A DNA stretch of 64,000 bases from the NCBI GenBank assembly GCA_947311845.1, contig CAMZMU010000071.1, positions 16,982,578-17,046,577 on the forward strand. Direction: 5' to 3'. The translations under genes were made by a program, and so were the position numbers. Below are positions 45,273-55,452 of the stretch, one piece after another (within the stretch, counting starts at the first letter, position 1; each line of letters starts with the position of its first letter). The notes below the pieces were generated by a model, which did not search any database, was not told the DNA's origin, and saw only the letters and a program-made list of their open reading frames with translations. The DNA comes from Poa pratensis. Its lineage: Eukaryota > Streptophyta > Magnoliopsida > Poales > Poaceae.

Positions 45273-45806
45273 TGTCGTGGGGTAATCACGGCAGATCCCA
45301 TACGGGGTGGCTTAACTCGGGTGTGAGCCAGGCGACGTAGGATTCACAGAGAGGTTGCACACGCAGAGTTTACCCAGGTTCGGCCCCTCTGTATGAGGTA
45401 AAAAGCTACTCCTGCTTGTATGTATTTGGATCTGAATGGGGTGTACAATGGTGTGCGCACCAGAGCTTGCGGGTGCTCCGGAGGCTATGGAATGAGATGA
45501 GTCTCCCTCTAGGGTTGCTCCTTGCCGGCTTTATATAGGGAGCCGGCTAGGGTTTACAGGGAATGACGGGTTCCGCTGGCGGCGCTAGCTATCCTGCCTA
45601 CAAGTGCGGCTTCGTGGAGCGCACTCTTCGGGATACATAATCGCAGACTGATTCAAAGATATCTGCTGCCGCCTCCCCGAGCCGTCATACCGGGATCCTC
45701 GGGGACCCGGTATCCTGGAAGATGTACACCGGGTGGGCTTTGGGCCACCCGGCCTTGAAGGCCGACTCGGGGTTCTGGGCCTACCCGGTTGGGCATCCCC
45801 CCATCA
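45273..45806 (-). repeat. F 3' LTR (534 bp)
   Basis: On the + strand it reads TGTCGTGGGG to CCCCCCATCA. TATA box TATATAAA on the minus strand at 45531-45538. Next to it, 45807-45824 is the complement of the polypurine tract (AACTCGGGGGCTAA). Confidence 0.93.
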
Positions 45807-46375
45807 TTAGCCCCCGAGTTCGTCAGGGACTCGTCTCCGGCTTGGTCTTCGTCTTGCGAATTGCCGGGTCGTGTCGTTGAACGAACTCCTGAAACAGAGA
45901 AAAGAAAACAACGGCTCGGAGTGGTGGATTTTGGCTTTTAACGTCCGGTCTAACTCAAGTTTTTGTTTGATGCCGGCTTGTGCCCGTTGGGACGTTTGCC
46001 ATCCCGACTCGCCTCGGTGCGGGTTGTCTCCTGCCTTCTCCGTCTGACGTCACGGCATCTTTGACCGTTTGTCCTGTAGTGTTTGTCTGTCTGGCGCCGA
46101 GTCGATTGATGGGACTTGACGGCGCATCGACTGCCTCCACCTCGGGATGGAGCAGTGGCAATGATGACGCTCCTTGACCCGCACGCGCCCGATCCATCGG
46201 TCCACAACGTCGTGACAGAGCGACGTGGCCGAATCTGAGCCGCATTTTTCGGCACGCTCCCGTGGAAACCGAGGCGTCGCGCGGGAATCGAGGCGTCGTG
46301 CGACGTGGCGATAGTGGGCGACGTGGACGATGTGGGCGGCGCCATTTACTGCGGTAACGGCTCCACTCACCGTGC

Positions 46376-46383
46376 CTATTAAA
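46376..46383 (+). promoter_or_regulatory. Putative TATA box of the F antisense gene
   Basis: TATTAAAA, about 155 bp before the ATG at 46533. Its role is inferred from position; other families have a similar box before this gene. Confidence 0.4.
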
Positions 46384-46532
46384 ACGGCAGGGGAGTGCGG
46401 CTGGTGAGTTCATTCTCCATTTCTTCCTTGCGCTCGCCGTCACTCTCTCGAGCAGCTCGCGCCTGAGTTCTTCGCCGCATCGCCGCCGCAGCCATTGGAC
46501 ACTCTTGCTCCTCCGCCTCTCTTCCGGCCAAG

Positions 46533-49500
46533 ATGGTGGCGCCCAAGAACAAGTGGGAGAGGTCGTCGGTGACGGCGCAGGCGCTGGAGCAAGCCGCCAA
46601 CGAGGGCTTGTTGCCGCCGGCGTCGGAGCGTCGGTGGCGCATCGCCTCCGCGGATCCTCGCCCGCGGCCATCGCCGGGCGAGTTCGTCGCCTTCCTCGCG
46701 TTCCTCGAGCGCGGGCTGGGCTTCCCCACGTCGGAGTTCTTCCGGCGATTCTTGGACTTCTACGGGCTTCAGGTGCATGACCTGACGCCCAACTCGATCC
46801 TCCATCTCGCCTGCTTCGTCACCCTGTGCGAGGGCTACTTCGGGTGCGCCCCGTTCTTCCCGCTGTGGCTGTGGATCTTCCACGGCAAGCTGGGGAAGGG
46901 CGGCGACATGGCGCCCTGCGGCGGCCTCAACTTCCAGGTCCGCGGCGACGTCGACTACCTGGATCTCGGCCTCCCCTCCAAAGTGTATTGGAGGAAGTCG
47001 GGCTTCTACATGCGGGAGCCGGCGCCTGACGGCGAGATCGGGATCCCCTGCTTCTCGCCATCGCCGAGCCGGCCTCGCAATCTTCAGGAGCTGCCGCGCG
47101 ACGCCGACTTGCCCATGGTGCGCCGGCTGATGGCGCGGCTTCAGGAGCTGAAGAACGGAGGGCTGACGGGTCTGAACCTCATCGCCACTTGGGTGAAGAG
47201 GAAGATCGCACCTCTGCAGCACCGGCCCTCGCTGATCTGCGAGTACAAGGGGACGAAGGACCCGCAGCGCCATGACCCGACATTGTTCGAGTCGGTAGAG
47301 CAATTCACGCTGCGGATGAAGCGTGTCACGGTCCACCCGGCCCCGAGTGGATCGTGGGCGGCCTGGAGGCCTACTCCGCCAAGCATCCGGCTCCTGAGGT
47401 GAGTCCCTTTGCTTGACGATTCGAAACACTTTCCTTTTCTTGGTCTTTTTATACCGATCTTTCCTGCTTTGTCGAATTCAGGAGTTTCGGTCGCTTGTTG
47501 GGTTGCCTCCGACCGCGGAGACGCTCCCACGGTGCTTGCCGGCCCCAACGACGTCGTCGAGCGCGACTCTGACGACGAAGCCGACAGCGCCACCATGGGC
47601 AACGAAGCCGCCTTCTCCTCCCGCCAACCGATCCCCATCCTGTCTGAGGATGAGGAGGAAGGAGAAGAAGGAAGAGAAGAACGCGCCGGGTCCAAGAACC
47701 CGGCGCCTGCTGAAGAAGATGATGATGATCAGCCGCTCCGCATCCGGCGGAGGCGTAGGCCTGCGGCTGAGGACGCCGGGCCCAACTCCAAACGCTCCAA
47801 GTCGGCGAACCCGACGCCGCCGCCACCGGAGCGATCGGCTGGGGCTGCCGTGCAGCGCACCGTCGTTGCCGAGCGGAGGCAGAAGGCCTTGCGGGACATC
47901 CCTGCGAGGGCTCGCGCCGACTCGCCGCCTGCGCCTCGCTTCCGAGGAGTTCGGACCTCAACTCTTCCACCTGCGGGTGACAGGTCTGCTGCTGATCCTC
48001 ATCCAAAGTTCCACTGGAAACGCTATCTTGAGTTTGACCCGTGCGAGTGTCGCAGGGCTGAGGACGCGTCCCTCAGTGACATGGAGGACGCGCTGGAGAG
48101 CGACTCCCAGCGGGCGGAGCCTGCCGCGCACGTCACGGAGCCGACCACGAGAGCGCCGAGTCCTCCGCCTTCCACCGGCGGAGGCGACGAAGTTATTGTG
48201 CCCCCTCGACCCGAGGGGGCCACTATTGATGACACCGTGCCGGCTGGCACAGTGGATGCCACGCCTCAGCCGGAGACGGCGCTGGTGGTGACGACGACCC
48301 GCGCCACCGCGACGGCTTCCTCGTCGGGTGGGCTGACTGCCCAGCCCCCGAGCTCCGTCCCGGGTGCATCTGCGCCCCGGCCTGACTTCCGAGCCGCCAT
48401 CCAGACAGCGATGGATGCGCACCAGGTACGTAGAATCCTTCTTGCACCTGTTGCGTCCGTAGCGTATATGTAGCCCCCAAGGCCCGAGTCGCGTTCGTAG
48501 AAAGCGGCTTGGGTCTTCATAGTTTTCTGGATGCAAAGTTTGGCGAATAGTGTAGTCCTTGGTTTGCCAATGTCGATGTAGAGGCAGGCCGGTGGCGGGT
48601 GTGTATGCCACTCGGAACGTAGCCCCCGGGTTCCTGACCCGCGTATTATTTTTTTTTTGTTGGGGCTAGCCCCCGGGTTAGCAAATGTTGGTGTAGAGGT
48701 AACCCGTGGCGTAGCCCCCATGCCTCTTCTTGATTGTTTATTGTCTTGTGAACTGCAGGAGCTGTCCTGGCTCCTCGAAGCCGAACAGCAGGAGACCCGC
48801 CGCCTGCAGGAGGAGCTGAAGAAGGCGCGCGACGGCTTCATCTCCGTCGCTGAGCACCAGCAACTGCTGGCCGCGCAGGAGAGCCGGCACACGCAGGCGT
48901 TTGCCGCGGTGCAGGAATCCTGCGAGCGGCTCAGCAAGCAGAAGGAGGAGGCGGACGCCGCCCTCACCCAGGCGACCAAGGGGTACGGCGAGGACCTCGA
49001 GAAGCTCGAGCGCAAATCCGGCGAGGCTGAGCGCGAGATGAAGGAGCTGACCGAGCGGCTTGCCACCCTCGCCGTTGGCATCTGGGGTAAAGATTTCATG
49101 CGACCCTTTGCAGTTTGTGCCTACTTGACTTGTGGCCTTGTTGTTGATTTTTGTTTTGTTGAGCAGGCGAGGAGACGGCTGGCCTGACGGCTTCGGAGCA
49201 TGTCCACCGGCTCGGAGTCTTCGCCCGTGACGTTCACGGCCGGGCCAGCAAGGTCGTCCAGATGCTGTCGCCCAAGGAAGGCGTCCCCGCACCCGTCTGC
49301 AAGGTGTTGCGGGTTCTGGAGCTGATGCCCCAGGTGATCACCTGGGTGCGGGAGTCGTCGGCCCGAGCCGGCGCGTGCATTGCCCTCGGGCTTGTGCGAG
49401 GCCGGTATAGGCAGACGAACGTGGACAAGATCACGGCCAGCATCCCCACCGATAGCAGCGGCCGGGAGATCGATCTGCAGCCGGTGCTCCAGTACTGCGC

Positions 49501-49702
49501 CCCTTACGCCTGCCGGGCTGCCAAGATGGTCGACCACGACGACTTCGTCTTCGACGTGGTGCCTGAGGGCAACGACCTTGGCGAGGTGGCGGACAGGGAG
49601 CCGGCGTCGGAGTACCTTTTCGAAAGGGCTTCAGCTCTGCCACCGCCGGCTGCGACGAACGAGGCGTCGACGTCTTCTGCTCGGGCGGCTCCTCCGTCTT
49701 GA
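46533..49702 (+). pseudogene. F antisense spliced gene (putative gypsy-type transposon domain), 4 exons
   Basis: Exons: 46533-47398, 47482-48425, 48759-49086 and 49167-49702. Splice signals are GAG|GTGAGT...TTCAG, CCAG|GTACGT...CTGCAG and GGG|GTAAAG...GAGCAG. Exon 1 has FVAFLAFLERGLGFPTSEFF and LQVHDLTPNSILHLACFVTL, the gypsy-type transposon domain, then a W/Y-rich region. Exon 2 is acidic with a basic nuclear-signal-like RRRRRP. Exon 3 is coiled coil. Exon 4 is a helical end (VLRVLELMPQVITWVRESSA) with a Pro/Ala/Ser tail. A single-base frame problem near 47340 (PAP then EWIVGGLE in another frame) is the main defect seen. Opposite in direction to gag-pol. Role unknown. Confidence 0.75.
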
Positions 49703-50301
49703 AGTTTGCTCCCCTGCTTTCAAAAGAGGGGTTATTTTGAAGTAGTTAGGGTTTGTCGCCTGCGGGCGAAAAAATATTATGTAATGAAACAAGTATGATA
49801 TGTGCCGGGTCGCGTTTCAGCGTGCGCCTCTGCGGCTTATTAATGTTTTTTTTGGCACTCCCATGCTTGTTTTTTGTGCGCTTTCCGTCACTTTGTTTGT
49901 TTTTCGCTTGTTTTGTAAGCTAGTCGATCGTGCGACCTCGCCAAGTGTGCTTCGCGTGATTTTTTCGTGACGCGCGCGGTACCCATGGTGACAAAGTCCG
50001 AGTGCGGCTTCATTGTCAAGTTAGGTTTGAACCGGCTGCACTACTTCTTCACTTTGTGCGGGTAGCTGACGACTTGGGAGAAAACAACAATTTTTGTGAT
50101 TTTGCTTCGTGAGCAGGGGGTCCAGTGGTGAGCCGCGCATCGTGGCATCCGGCTCTCTTTGACAACCCATCAATCATATAACGTGTGAGTAGGAAGAATA
50201 AAGACTCGAAAGCATAATTGAATCGAAACGATAGCCCCCGAGCGTGCCGGGTGTGTATCGACTTTATTTCCTTGATTGATTACACAGTATTACAATGGAT
50301 A
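49703..50301. other. Spacer between antisense gene and pol of F
   Basis: 3' flanks of two convergent transcription units, with ATGTAATGAAAC near 49780. No coding supported. Confidence 0.4.
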
Positions 50302-52020
50302 CTATGTATAATAGGGGCGAAGCAGGCTGATGTTCCATGGACGCTTGGTCTCCTCTTCCGACTTGGAGCTTTTGTTCGGCTCACGCAAGTCGACGAGGTG
50401 GTAGGAGCCGTTGCCCATCGCTTTGCTAACGACGAACGGTCCTTCCCATGGTGCCGAGAGCTTGTGCATCCCTTTCGACTTTTGGATGAGCCGAAGAACC
50501 AAGTCGCCTTCCTGGAAAGAGCGACTTCTAACCCGGCGGCTGTGGTAGCGGCGCAGGCTTTGCTGATATATCGCCGTCCTGGAGAGTGCGAGTTCGCGAG
50601 CTTCTTCCAGGAGGTCGACGCCGACCAGGCGGGCTTCTTCATTTTCTTCCTCGTTGTAGAGGGCGACCCGAGGCGAGTCGTGCTCGAGGTCGGTCGGCAT
50701 GACGGCTTCCGCCCCGTACACCATGAAGAATGGCGTGTAGCCGGTGGAACGGTTTGGAGTCGTTCTGATGCCCCAGAGTACGGCTGGTAGCTCGTCCAGC
50801 CAGCAACCCGGTGTTCGCTCCAGTGGAACTTGAAGTCGCGGCTTGATCCCGGCTAGCACTGTCTGGTTCATTCTTTCCGCCTGCCCGTTTGATTGCGGGT
50901 GGGCGACGGACGCCAAGTCGAGACGGATGCCTTTTTGTTTGCAGAAGGCCTTCATCTCTCCTTCGGCAAAATTTGTACCGTTGTCAGTGATGATGCTGTG
51001 CGGGTAGCCGAATCGGAAGATGAGCTTCTGGAGGAACTTGGTTGCGGTCTTGCCGTCGAGTTTCTTGATAGGTTCAACTTCGACCCATTTGGTGAACTTG
51101 TCGACTGCGACGAGCAAATGTGTCATGCCACCGCGAGCTGTTTTGAACTTGCCCACCATGTCTATTCCCCAGACTGCGAATGGCCATGTCAGAGGGATGG
51201 TCTTCAGAGCCGCGGCGGGTAGGTGATCCTGCCGGGCGTACTTCTGGCACCCGATGCACCGACGGACGATGTCGACTGCATCCTGATGAGCAGAGAGCCA
51301 GAAAAAACCGTGCCTGAACGCCTTGGCGACCAGGTTGCGAGCGCCGACGTGGTGGCCGCAATCTCCCGAGTGGATCTCATGAAGGATGCGCCTTCCCTCT
51401 TCCGGCTCGACGCAGCGGAGGAAAACTCCCGATGTGCTGTGTTTGTAGAGCTCGCTGTTGATGATGGCGTAAGCTGAGGCCCGGCGCACGACTCGCCGTG
51501 CTAGGACCTCGTCGGCTGGCATCTTTTTGTTGGTGAGGAACTCGATGTAGGGTTCCCTCCAGTTGTTTGTTTCTTGGGTTACCGCCACCAGAATTGCATC
51601 TGATGATGGCGGGTTGGCGATGTCGACTTCGGCCGGCGGGCGTACCGACGGGTTGTGCAGGTGGTCGAGGAAGACGCCGGGTGGGACTTGGTCCCGCTTA
51701 GACCCGAAGCGAGAGAGTGCGTCAGCCGCCTCGTTCTTCCTTCGGTCGACGTGCTCCAGCTCCATGCCGGCGATTTTGCCTAGCGGGTAGGCCTTCTTTC
51801 CCGGGACGATGCCGTGGAAGGTGGTGATGGTGGGTACTAGCTGTTCGTCACGCAATTTCATGCGTTGGAATGTCTCGTAGTAGAGGATGTTGATGCTCGA
51901 CCCTCCGTCCATCAACGTCTTGGTCAAGATGTAACCCTTGACCTGAGGCGCGACCACCAGAGCGAATTTGCCCGGGTAATCGACGCGGGGCGGGTGGTCT
52001 TGACGGCTCCATGTGATCGG
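50302..52020 (-). CDS. F protease-integrase fusion (RT and most of RNase H deleted in frame)
   Basis: Open frame after the TAG at 52021-52023. Protease: TKTLMDGGSSINILYYETF (active site) and FHGIVPGKKAYPLGKIA. At about 51766-51780 the sequence jumps to MELEHVDRRKNEAADALSRF, the last block of RNase H, and stays in frame. Integrase follows complete: zinc motif (GDCGHHVGARNLVAKAF, CIGCQKYA), catalytic core IDMVGKF, IITDNGTNFAEGE and NGQAERMNQ, then SFQEGDLVLRL and PWEGPFVVSK, ending WNISLLRPYY. In C the matching interval is about 2.2 kb longer. The product would lack RT, so spread would need enzymes in trans. First internal ATG is at 51957. Confidence 0.85.
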   Translation of the reverse strand, partial: PITWSRQDHPPRVDYPGKFALVVAPQVKGYILTKTLMDGGSSINILYYETFQRMKLRDEQLVPTITTFHGIVPGKKAYPLGKIAGMELEHVDRRKNEAADALSRFGSKRDQVPPGVFLDHLHNPSVRPPAEVDIANPPSSDAILVAVTQETNNWREPYIEFLTNKKMPADEVLARRVVRRASAYAIINSELYKHSTSGVFLRCVEPEEGRRILHEIHSGDCGHHVGARNLVAKAFRHGFFWLSAHQDAVDIVRRCIGCQKYARQDHLPAAALKTIPLTWPFAVWGIDMVGKFKTARGGMTHLLVAVDKFTKWVEVEPIKKLDGKTATKFLQKLIFRFGYPHSIITDNGTNFAEGEMKAFCKQKGIRLDLASVAHPQSNGQAERMNQTVLAGIKPRLQVPLERTPGCWLDELPAVLWGIRTTPNRSTGYTPFFMVYGAEAVMPTDLEHDSPRVALYNEEENEEARLVGVDLLEEARELALSRTAIYQQSLRRYHSRRVRSRSFQEGDLVLRLIQKSKGMHKLSAPWEGPFVVSKAMGNGSYHLVDLREPNKSSKSEEETKRPWNISLLRPYYT

Positions 52021-53583
52021 CTACTCTGACCAGTCGAGCCACTGGGGCACGTCTGGCAGAGTCGCGTGGACGGCGCGCCGTATGACCTTCTCCTCCCGCC
52101 TAGAATCGAGGCCGACGAAGGTGTGGCCCATGAAGCCGGCAGTGGGAGGCATGCCCTGCTGCTGCTCACCGTCGTCGTCTCCGTCGGGTGCCCGCTTCTT
52201 GGCACCGGTCTTGGCCTTGATAATTTCTACAGTCCAGCTGCACTCGTCAGTGGTGTGGCCGGCTGGCTTGCCGGGTAGGCTATGATACCTACACGGCATG
52301 GCCAGGATCTCCGTGGCGGTGAGCTTCTTTTGCGGGAAGTTGCCGCGTTGGCTCTTGAAGCCGCGTCCCCCTGCAGCTGTGGCGGCTACAAGCTCAGAGC
52401 CGCCCTCACCCTTGCGTTTATGAGCGCTGGAGTGTTTGGCCTTGCTCTTGTTTTTGCCGCTTTTCTTCTCGTCGTCGTCCTCCTCGGAGTCGTCCTTGGT
52501 GACGTCGGACTCGGCGTACTTGTGCACGATGGCGAGTAGCTGGCCCATCATCATGTCACCCTTGTGCGAGCGCCGCAGCTTCTGCTTGAGCGACTCGAAG
52601 GTGGTGTTGTCCTCGAGGTGGGAGTGCACCGTGTCGACGCTGAGGTGTTCTGCCGAGTTGATGAGGTTGGCGACTCGGCGATACCACTTTCTAGTGGACT
52701 CGCCCTCCTTCTGGACACAGCGCTTGAGGTCCTCAACCGTGGCCGGGCGCTTGCAGGTCCCCTCGAAGTTGGTGATGAAGAGCCTCTTCAACTCGCCCCA
52801 GGAGTTCACGCTGTTCCTGGGGAGGTTGTTGAGCCAAGTGCGAGCCGTTCCCTCAAGCATGAGAGGAAAATAGCGCGCACAACAGAGCGAAGACGCGTTC
52901 TGGATGCTCATGGTGGCCAAGTAGTCCTGGACCCAAGTTTCCGGATTCATGGCAGCGTTGTACTTGGGCGCCTCTCTTGGTCCTTTGAAGCTGCTAGGAA
53001 AACGCTCGCCTCTGATGGCGGGTCCAAAGCATCTAGGGCCGACGTCGTCATCGTCGTTGTTGTTGCGCGTCGCCTCGGCGCGCTTGTCGTTGAGGAGGTG
53101 GCGCAGATCCGGAGCGGAGTGATTGGAGCGTGCCTGCGCCTGGTTGTTGTTGATGGTGTGTCGGGCGTCGTCGTTGCGGGCGAGCCGAGGCGGGTTGCCT
53201 CCAGCCCTCGCGTTGCTCGACACTGCCGACTCCTCGTGCCGACTGCGTGGCGGCTGTGGGGCAGCGTCATGCCTGGGGGAACCCTTGTTTCCCTGGCTTC
53301 GGTGTGGTGCCGAGGCCGTTTTCTCGCTGGGTGGCGATCTGGAGTAGAGCTTGCCGTCAGATTGCGACATGTTCTCCTGCAGCTCCAGCGCCTTGTCCAC
53401 CAGCTTGCACCCCTTGCTCCAATAGGGGTTGTCCTTGACCCGGATCCTCTTGAAGAGAGAGGCGGCTGCAGTCATGCAATCGACTGGGGTGCCGAAAATC
53501 GCAAGGTCGGCGTCGTCGTCGTTCCGCGGCTGGGGTTGATGACGAGCCGGGTTCGGAGAAGGCCGCGGCGCCGGAGGCGGCAT
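52021..53583 (-). CDS. F gag (capsid and zinc-knuckle-like), 520 aa
   Basis: Open frame from ATG 53583 to TAG 52021. The N-terminal Pro-rich linker has FGTPVDCMTAAASLFKRIRV. The gag capsid domain (about 195-350) has NPETWVQDYLATMSI, WLNNLPRNSVNSWGELKRLF and VQKEGESTRKWYRRV. A Lys/Glu-rich basic region and CRYH-x10-HTTDEC zinc-knuckle-like motif (about 440-460) follow, then the lead-in to the protease. The TAG replaces the Tyr codon of the motif DWSEYPITWS as seen in C, so gag and pol were one frame. Confidence 0.85.
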   Translation of the reverse strand: MPPPAPRPSPNPARHQPQPRNDDDADLAIFGTPVDCMTAAASLFKRIRVKDNPYWSKGCKLVDKALELQENMSQSDGKLYSRSPPSEKTASAPHRSQGNKGSPRHDAAPQPPRSRHEESAVSSNARAGGNPPRLARNDDARHTINNNQAQARSNHSAPDLRHLLNDKRAEATRNNNDDDDVGPRCFGPAIRGERFPSSFKGPREAPKYNAAMNPETWVQDYLATMSIQNASSLCCARYFPLMLEGTARTWLNNLPRNSVNSWGELKRLFITNFEGTCKRPATVEDLKRCVQKEGESTRKWYRRVANLINSAEHLSVDTVHSHLEDNTTFESLKQKLRRSHKGDMMMGQLLAIVHKYAESDVTKDDSEEDDDEKKSGKNKSKAKHSSAHKRKGEGGSELVAATAAGGRGFKSQRGNFPQKKLTATEILAMPCRYHSLPGKPAGHTTDECSWTVEIIKAKTGAKKRAPDGDDDGEQQQGMPPTAGFMGHTFVGLDSRREEKVIRRAVHATLPDVPQWLDWSE

Positions 53584-53595
53584 CGTCGGGCGAGG

Positions 53596-54525
53596 TTAAG
53601 GCGGAACTTGACTCGAGCCGCCGGGCTGGGCCCTGCGGCACTCGTCGCGCTGCCTTTCCAGCTCTGTCTCGCGTGCGAAGGCGTTGTCGAGCGCGCGAGT
53701 TGGTGCATCAAGATTAAGCCGCGACTTGCGGTTTTTGTGATGCCGAGAGAACGCGGAGAGAGCGGTCGACTGAGCATCGACCTCCAGCTCCTTCTGGCGG
53801 ATCTCCTCCTGCTGGAGGGCCATCTTCCAGCGCAGCTGCTCGAGCTGTGTCGCCTGGTCGACGACGTTCGCCGGCGTGATCGGGGTGCTGAGCGGGTCAG
53901 CCGCCCGACCTGCTTGTCCTCGTAGGGCGGCGAGAGATTCGTCGCGTTGCTGCTTTTCGCGAGCCTCCTGCTCGCGCCGTGCCTGGTCGCGCTGCTTCTG
54001 CGCGTTGGCCTCTGCTGTGGCGGTGCTTGTTGCCGCAGGTTTGGCGGCAGCAGAGTTTGCCGCCTCGCCCGTCATGTAGATGTGAGCGGGTGTTGCCGTG
54101 CCGTCCGAGGCCAGATCGGTCGAGCCCTCCGACTCGTAGTCGAGAACGGGCAAGATCGACTTGGTGTCATCGTCGTTCGAGATCTGGACGGTCTCGGCGG
54201 ATGGGGCAGGTGCAAAGTGGTTTGCAGCCGCGGTGTCGACATCGGCTTCGTTAAGCGGGTCGATGGGGGAGGAAGTACCATCGTAGTTGTTGGCGACTCC
54301 TTCCTCATCCGAGCCGCAGAAGCCGACGTAGGCGGTGACGGCGGTCCCGAACGGGATAGCCATCGCGCGAGTGATCAGGGCGTAGTTGGGCCTGCCCCAA
54401 GTGTGTGGATCGGCGATGTAGCCGATCCCTCCGTGCTCGAAGTAGCCGCCGGTGACGATGTCACCGCGACCCGACATGGCTTGAGGGCTGAAGTAGACGC
54501 CAGTGCCGGGTTCAGGACTCTCCAT
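53596..54525 (-). CDS. F gag N-terminal segment, 309 aa
   Basis: Same frame as the following gag frame, from which it is separated by a TAA at 53596-53598 and 12 further bases. It contains SILPVLDYESE and an Arg/Glu/Gln-rich coiled coil (about 175-290), matching the coiled coil that in C lies inside the main gag frame. The TAA is therefore probably a mutation, not a gene boundary. Start taken at ATG 54525 (MESPEPGTG). The frame is open further up to ATG 54597 inside the LTR. Confidence 0.65.
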   Translation of the reverse strand: MESPEPGTGVYFSPQAMSGRGDIVTGGYFEHGGIGYIADPHTWGRPNYALITRAMAIPFGTAVTAYVGFCGSDEEGVANNYDGTSSPIDPLNEADVDTAAANHFAPAPSAETVQISNDDDTKSILPVLDYESEGSTDLASDGTATPAHIYMTGEAANSAAAKPAATSTATAEANAQKQRDQARREQEAREKQQRDESLAALRGQAGRAADPLSTPITPANVVDQATQLEQLRWKMALQQEEIRQKELEVDAQSTALSAFSRHHKNRKSRLNLDAPTRALDNAFARETELERQRDECRRAQPGGSSQVPP

Positions 54526-54547
54526 GAAGTAAATTCCAGCGATCGCT

Positions 54548-54568
54548 GGCCCCACGGTGGGCGCCAAC
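54548..54568 (-). other. Primer-binding site of F
   Basis: Minus strand TTGGCGCCCACCGTGGGGCC next to the 5' LTR end, identical to that of C. Confidence 0.85.
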
Positions 54569-55080
54569 TGTCGTGGGGTAATCACGGCAGATGCCATACG
54601 GGGTGGCTTAACTCGGGTGTGAGCCAGGCGACGTAGGATTCACAGAGAGGTTGCACACGCAGAGTTTACCCAGGTTCGGCCCCTCTGTATGAGGTAAAGA
54701 CCTACTCCTGCTTGTATGTATTTGGATCTGAATGGGGTGTACAATGGTGTGCGCACCAGAGCTTGCGGGTGCTCCGGAGGCTATGGAATGAGATGAGTCT
54801 CCCTCTAGGGTTGCTCCTTGCCGGCTTTATATAGGGAGCCGGCTAGGGTTTACAGGGAATGACGGGTTCCGCTGGCAGCGCTAGCTATCCTGCCTACAAG
54901 TGCGGCTTCGTGGAGCGCACTCTTCGGGATACATAATCGCAGACTGATTCGAAGATATCTGCTGTCGCCTCCCCGGGGACCCGGTATCCTGGAAGATGTA
55001 CACCGGGTGGGCTTTGGGCCACCCGGCCTTGAAGGCCGACTCAGGGTTCTGGGCCTACCCGGTTGGGCATCCCCCCATCA
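54569..55080 (-). repeat. F 5' LTR (512 bp)
   Basis: Same ends as the 3' LTR. TATATAAA on the minus strand at 54827-54834. It lacks about 22 bp present in the other LTR (joint CTCCCCGGGGACC near 54972). Confidence 0.93.
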
Positions 55081-55452
55081 AATGTGGGACTAAACTTAGT
55101 CTCACTCACTAACCAATCTGAATGGGCATTTGGCATTTTCAGGATTTGTTAGATTGAATGGAGCATGGGATATAAAATTCAACAGTTTCTCACTCAAGTT
55201 AGTTATTTTCCGTGGTTATTTCTAAGTCGACGTTTATGGTCGTTCGGTGATAACTTTGTTATTCATTTATACTTACACGAATCTCAGTGATCATATTGAA
55301 TGGTTCGATCTACTTAGAAACAAGTGGTTTATAATGTCTGAGAAATAGCAAAACCGATTGATTTCTGGAGAGCATGTTAACACCGTCAAATGATTTCTGA
55401 AATTTCCGAGAGACAATTTACATTTGTATCAGAGAAAGGATCAAAGATTTCA

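Larger units (their letters stand above)
45273..55080 (-). mobile_element. F: complete Tat-lineage gypsy element lacking reverse transcriptase
   Basis: 5-bp target duplication AATGT (45268-45272 and 55081-55085). The empty site is seen in copy 2 near 58590 (AAAATGTGGGATTAAAC). Minus-strand order: 5' LTR (55080-54569), primer-binding site, gag, protease joined in frame to RNase H end and integrase, antisense gene (on the + strand), polypurine tract, 3' LTR (45806-45273). The two LTRs differ by about seven substitutions and one 22-bp gap by eye, so the insertion is young (inference: around half a million years with a usual grass LTR rate). Confidence 0.95.

Noticed and set aside
48266..49099. 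277-aa open frame on the minus strand
   Set aside because: Shadow of exons 2 and 3 of the F antisense gene, Ser/Arg-rich as expected from the complement of a coiled coil.
52564..53925. 453-aa open frame on the + strand
   Set aside because: It is the complement of F gag. Its translation is Arg/Leu/Val-rich without domains, while the minus strand shows clear gag motifs.
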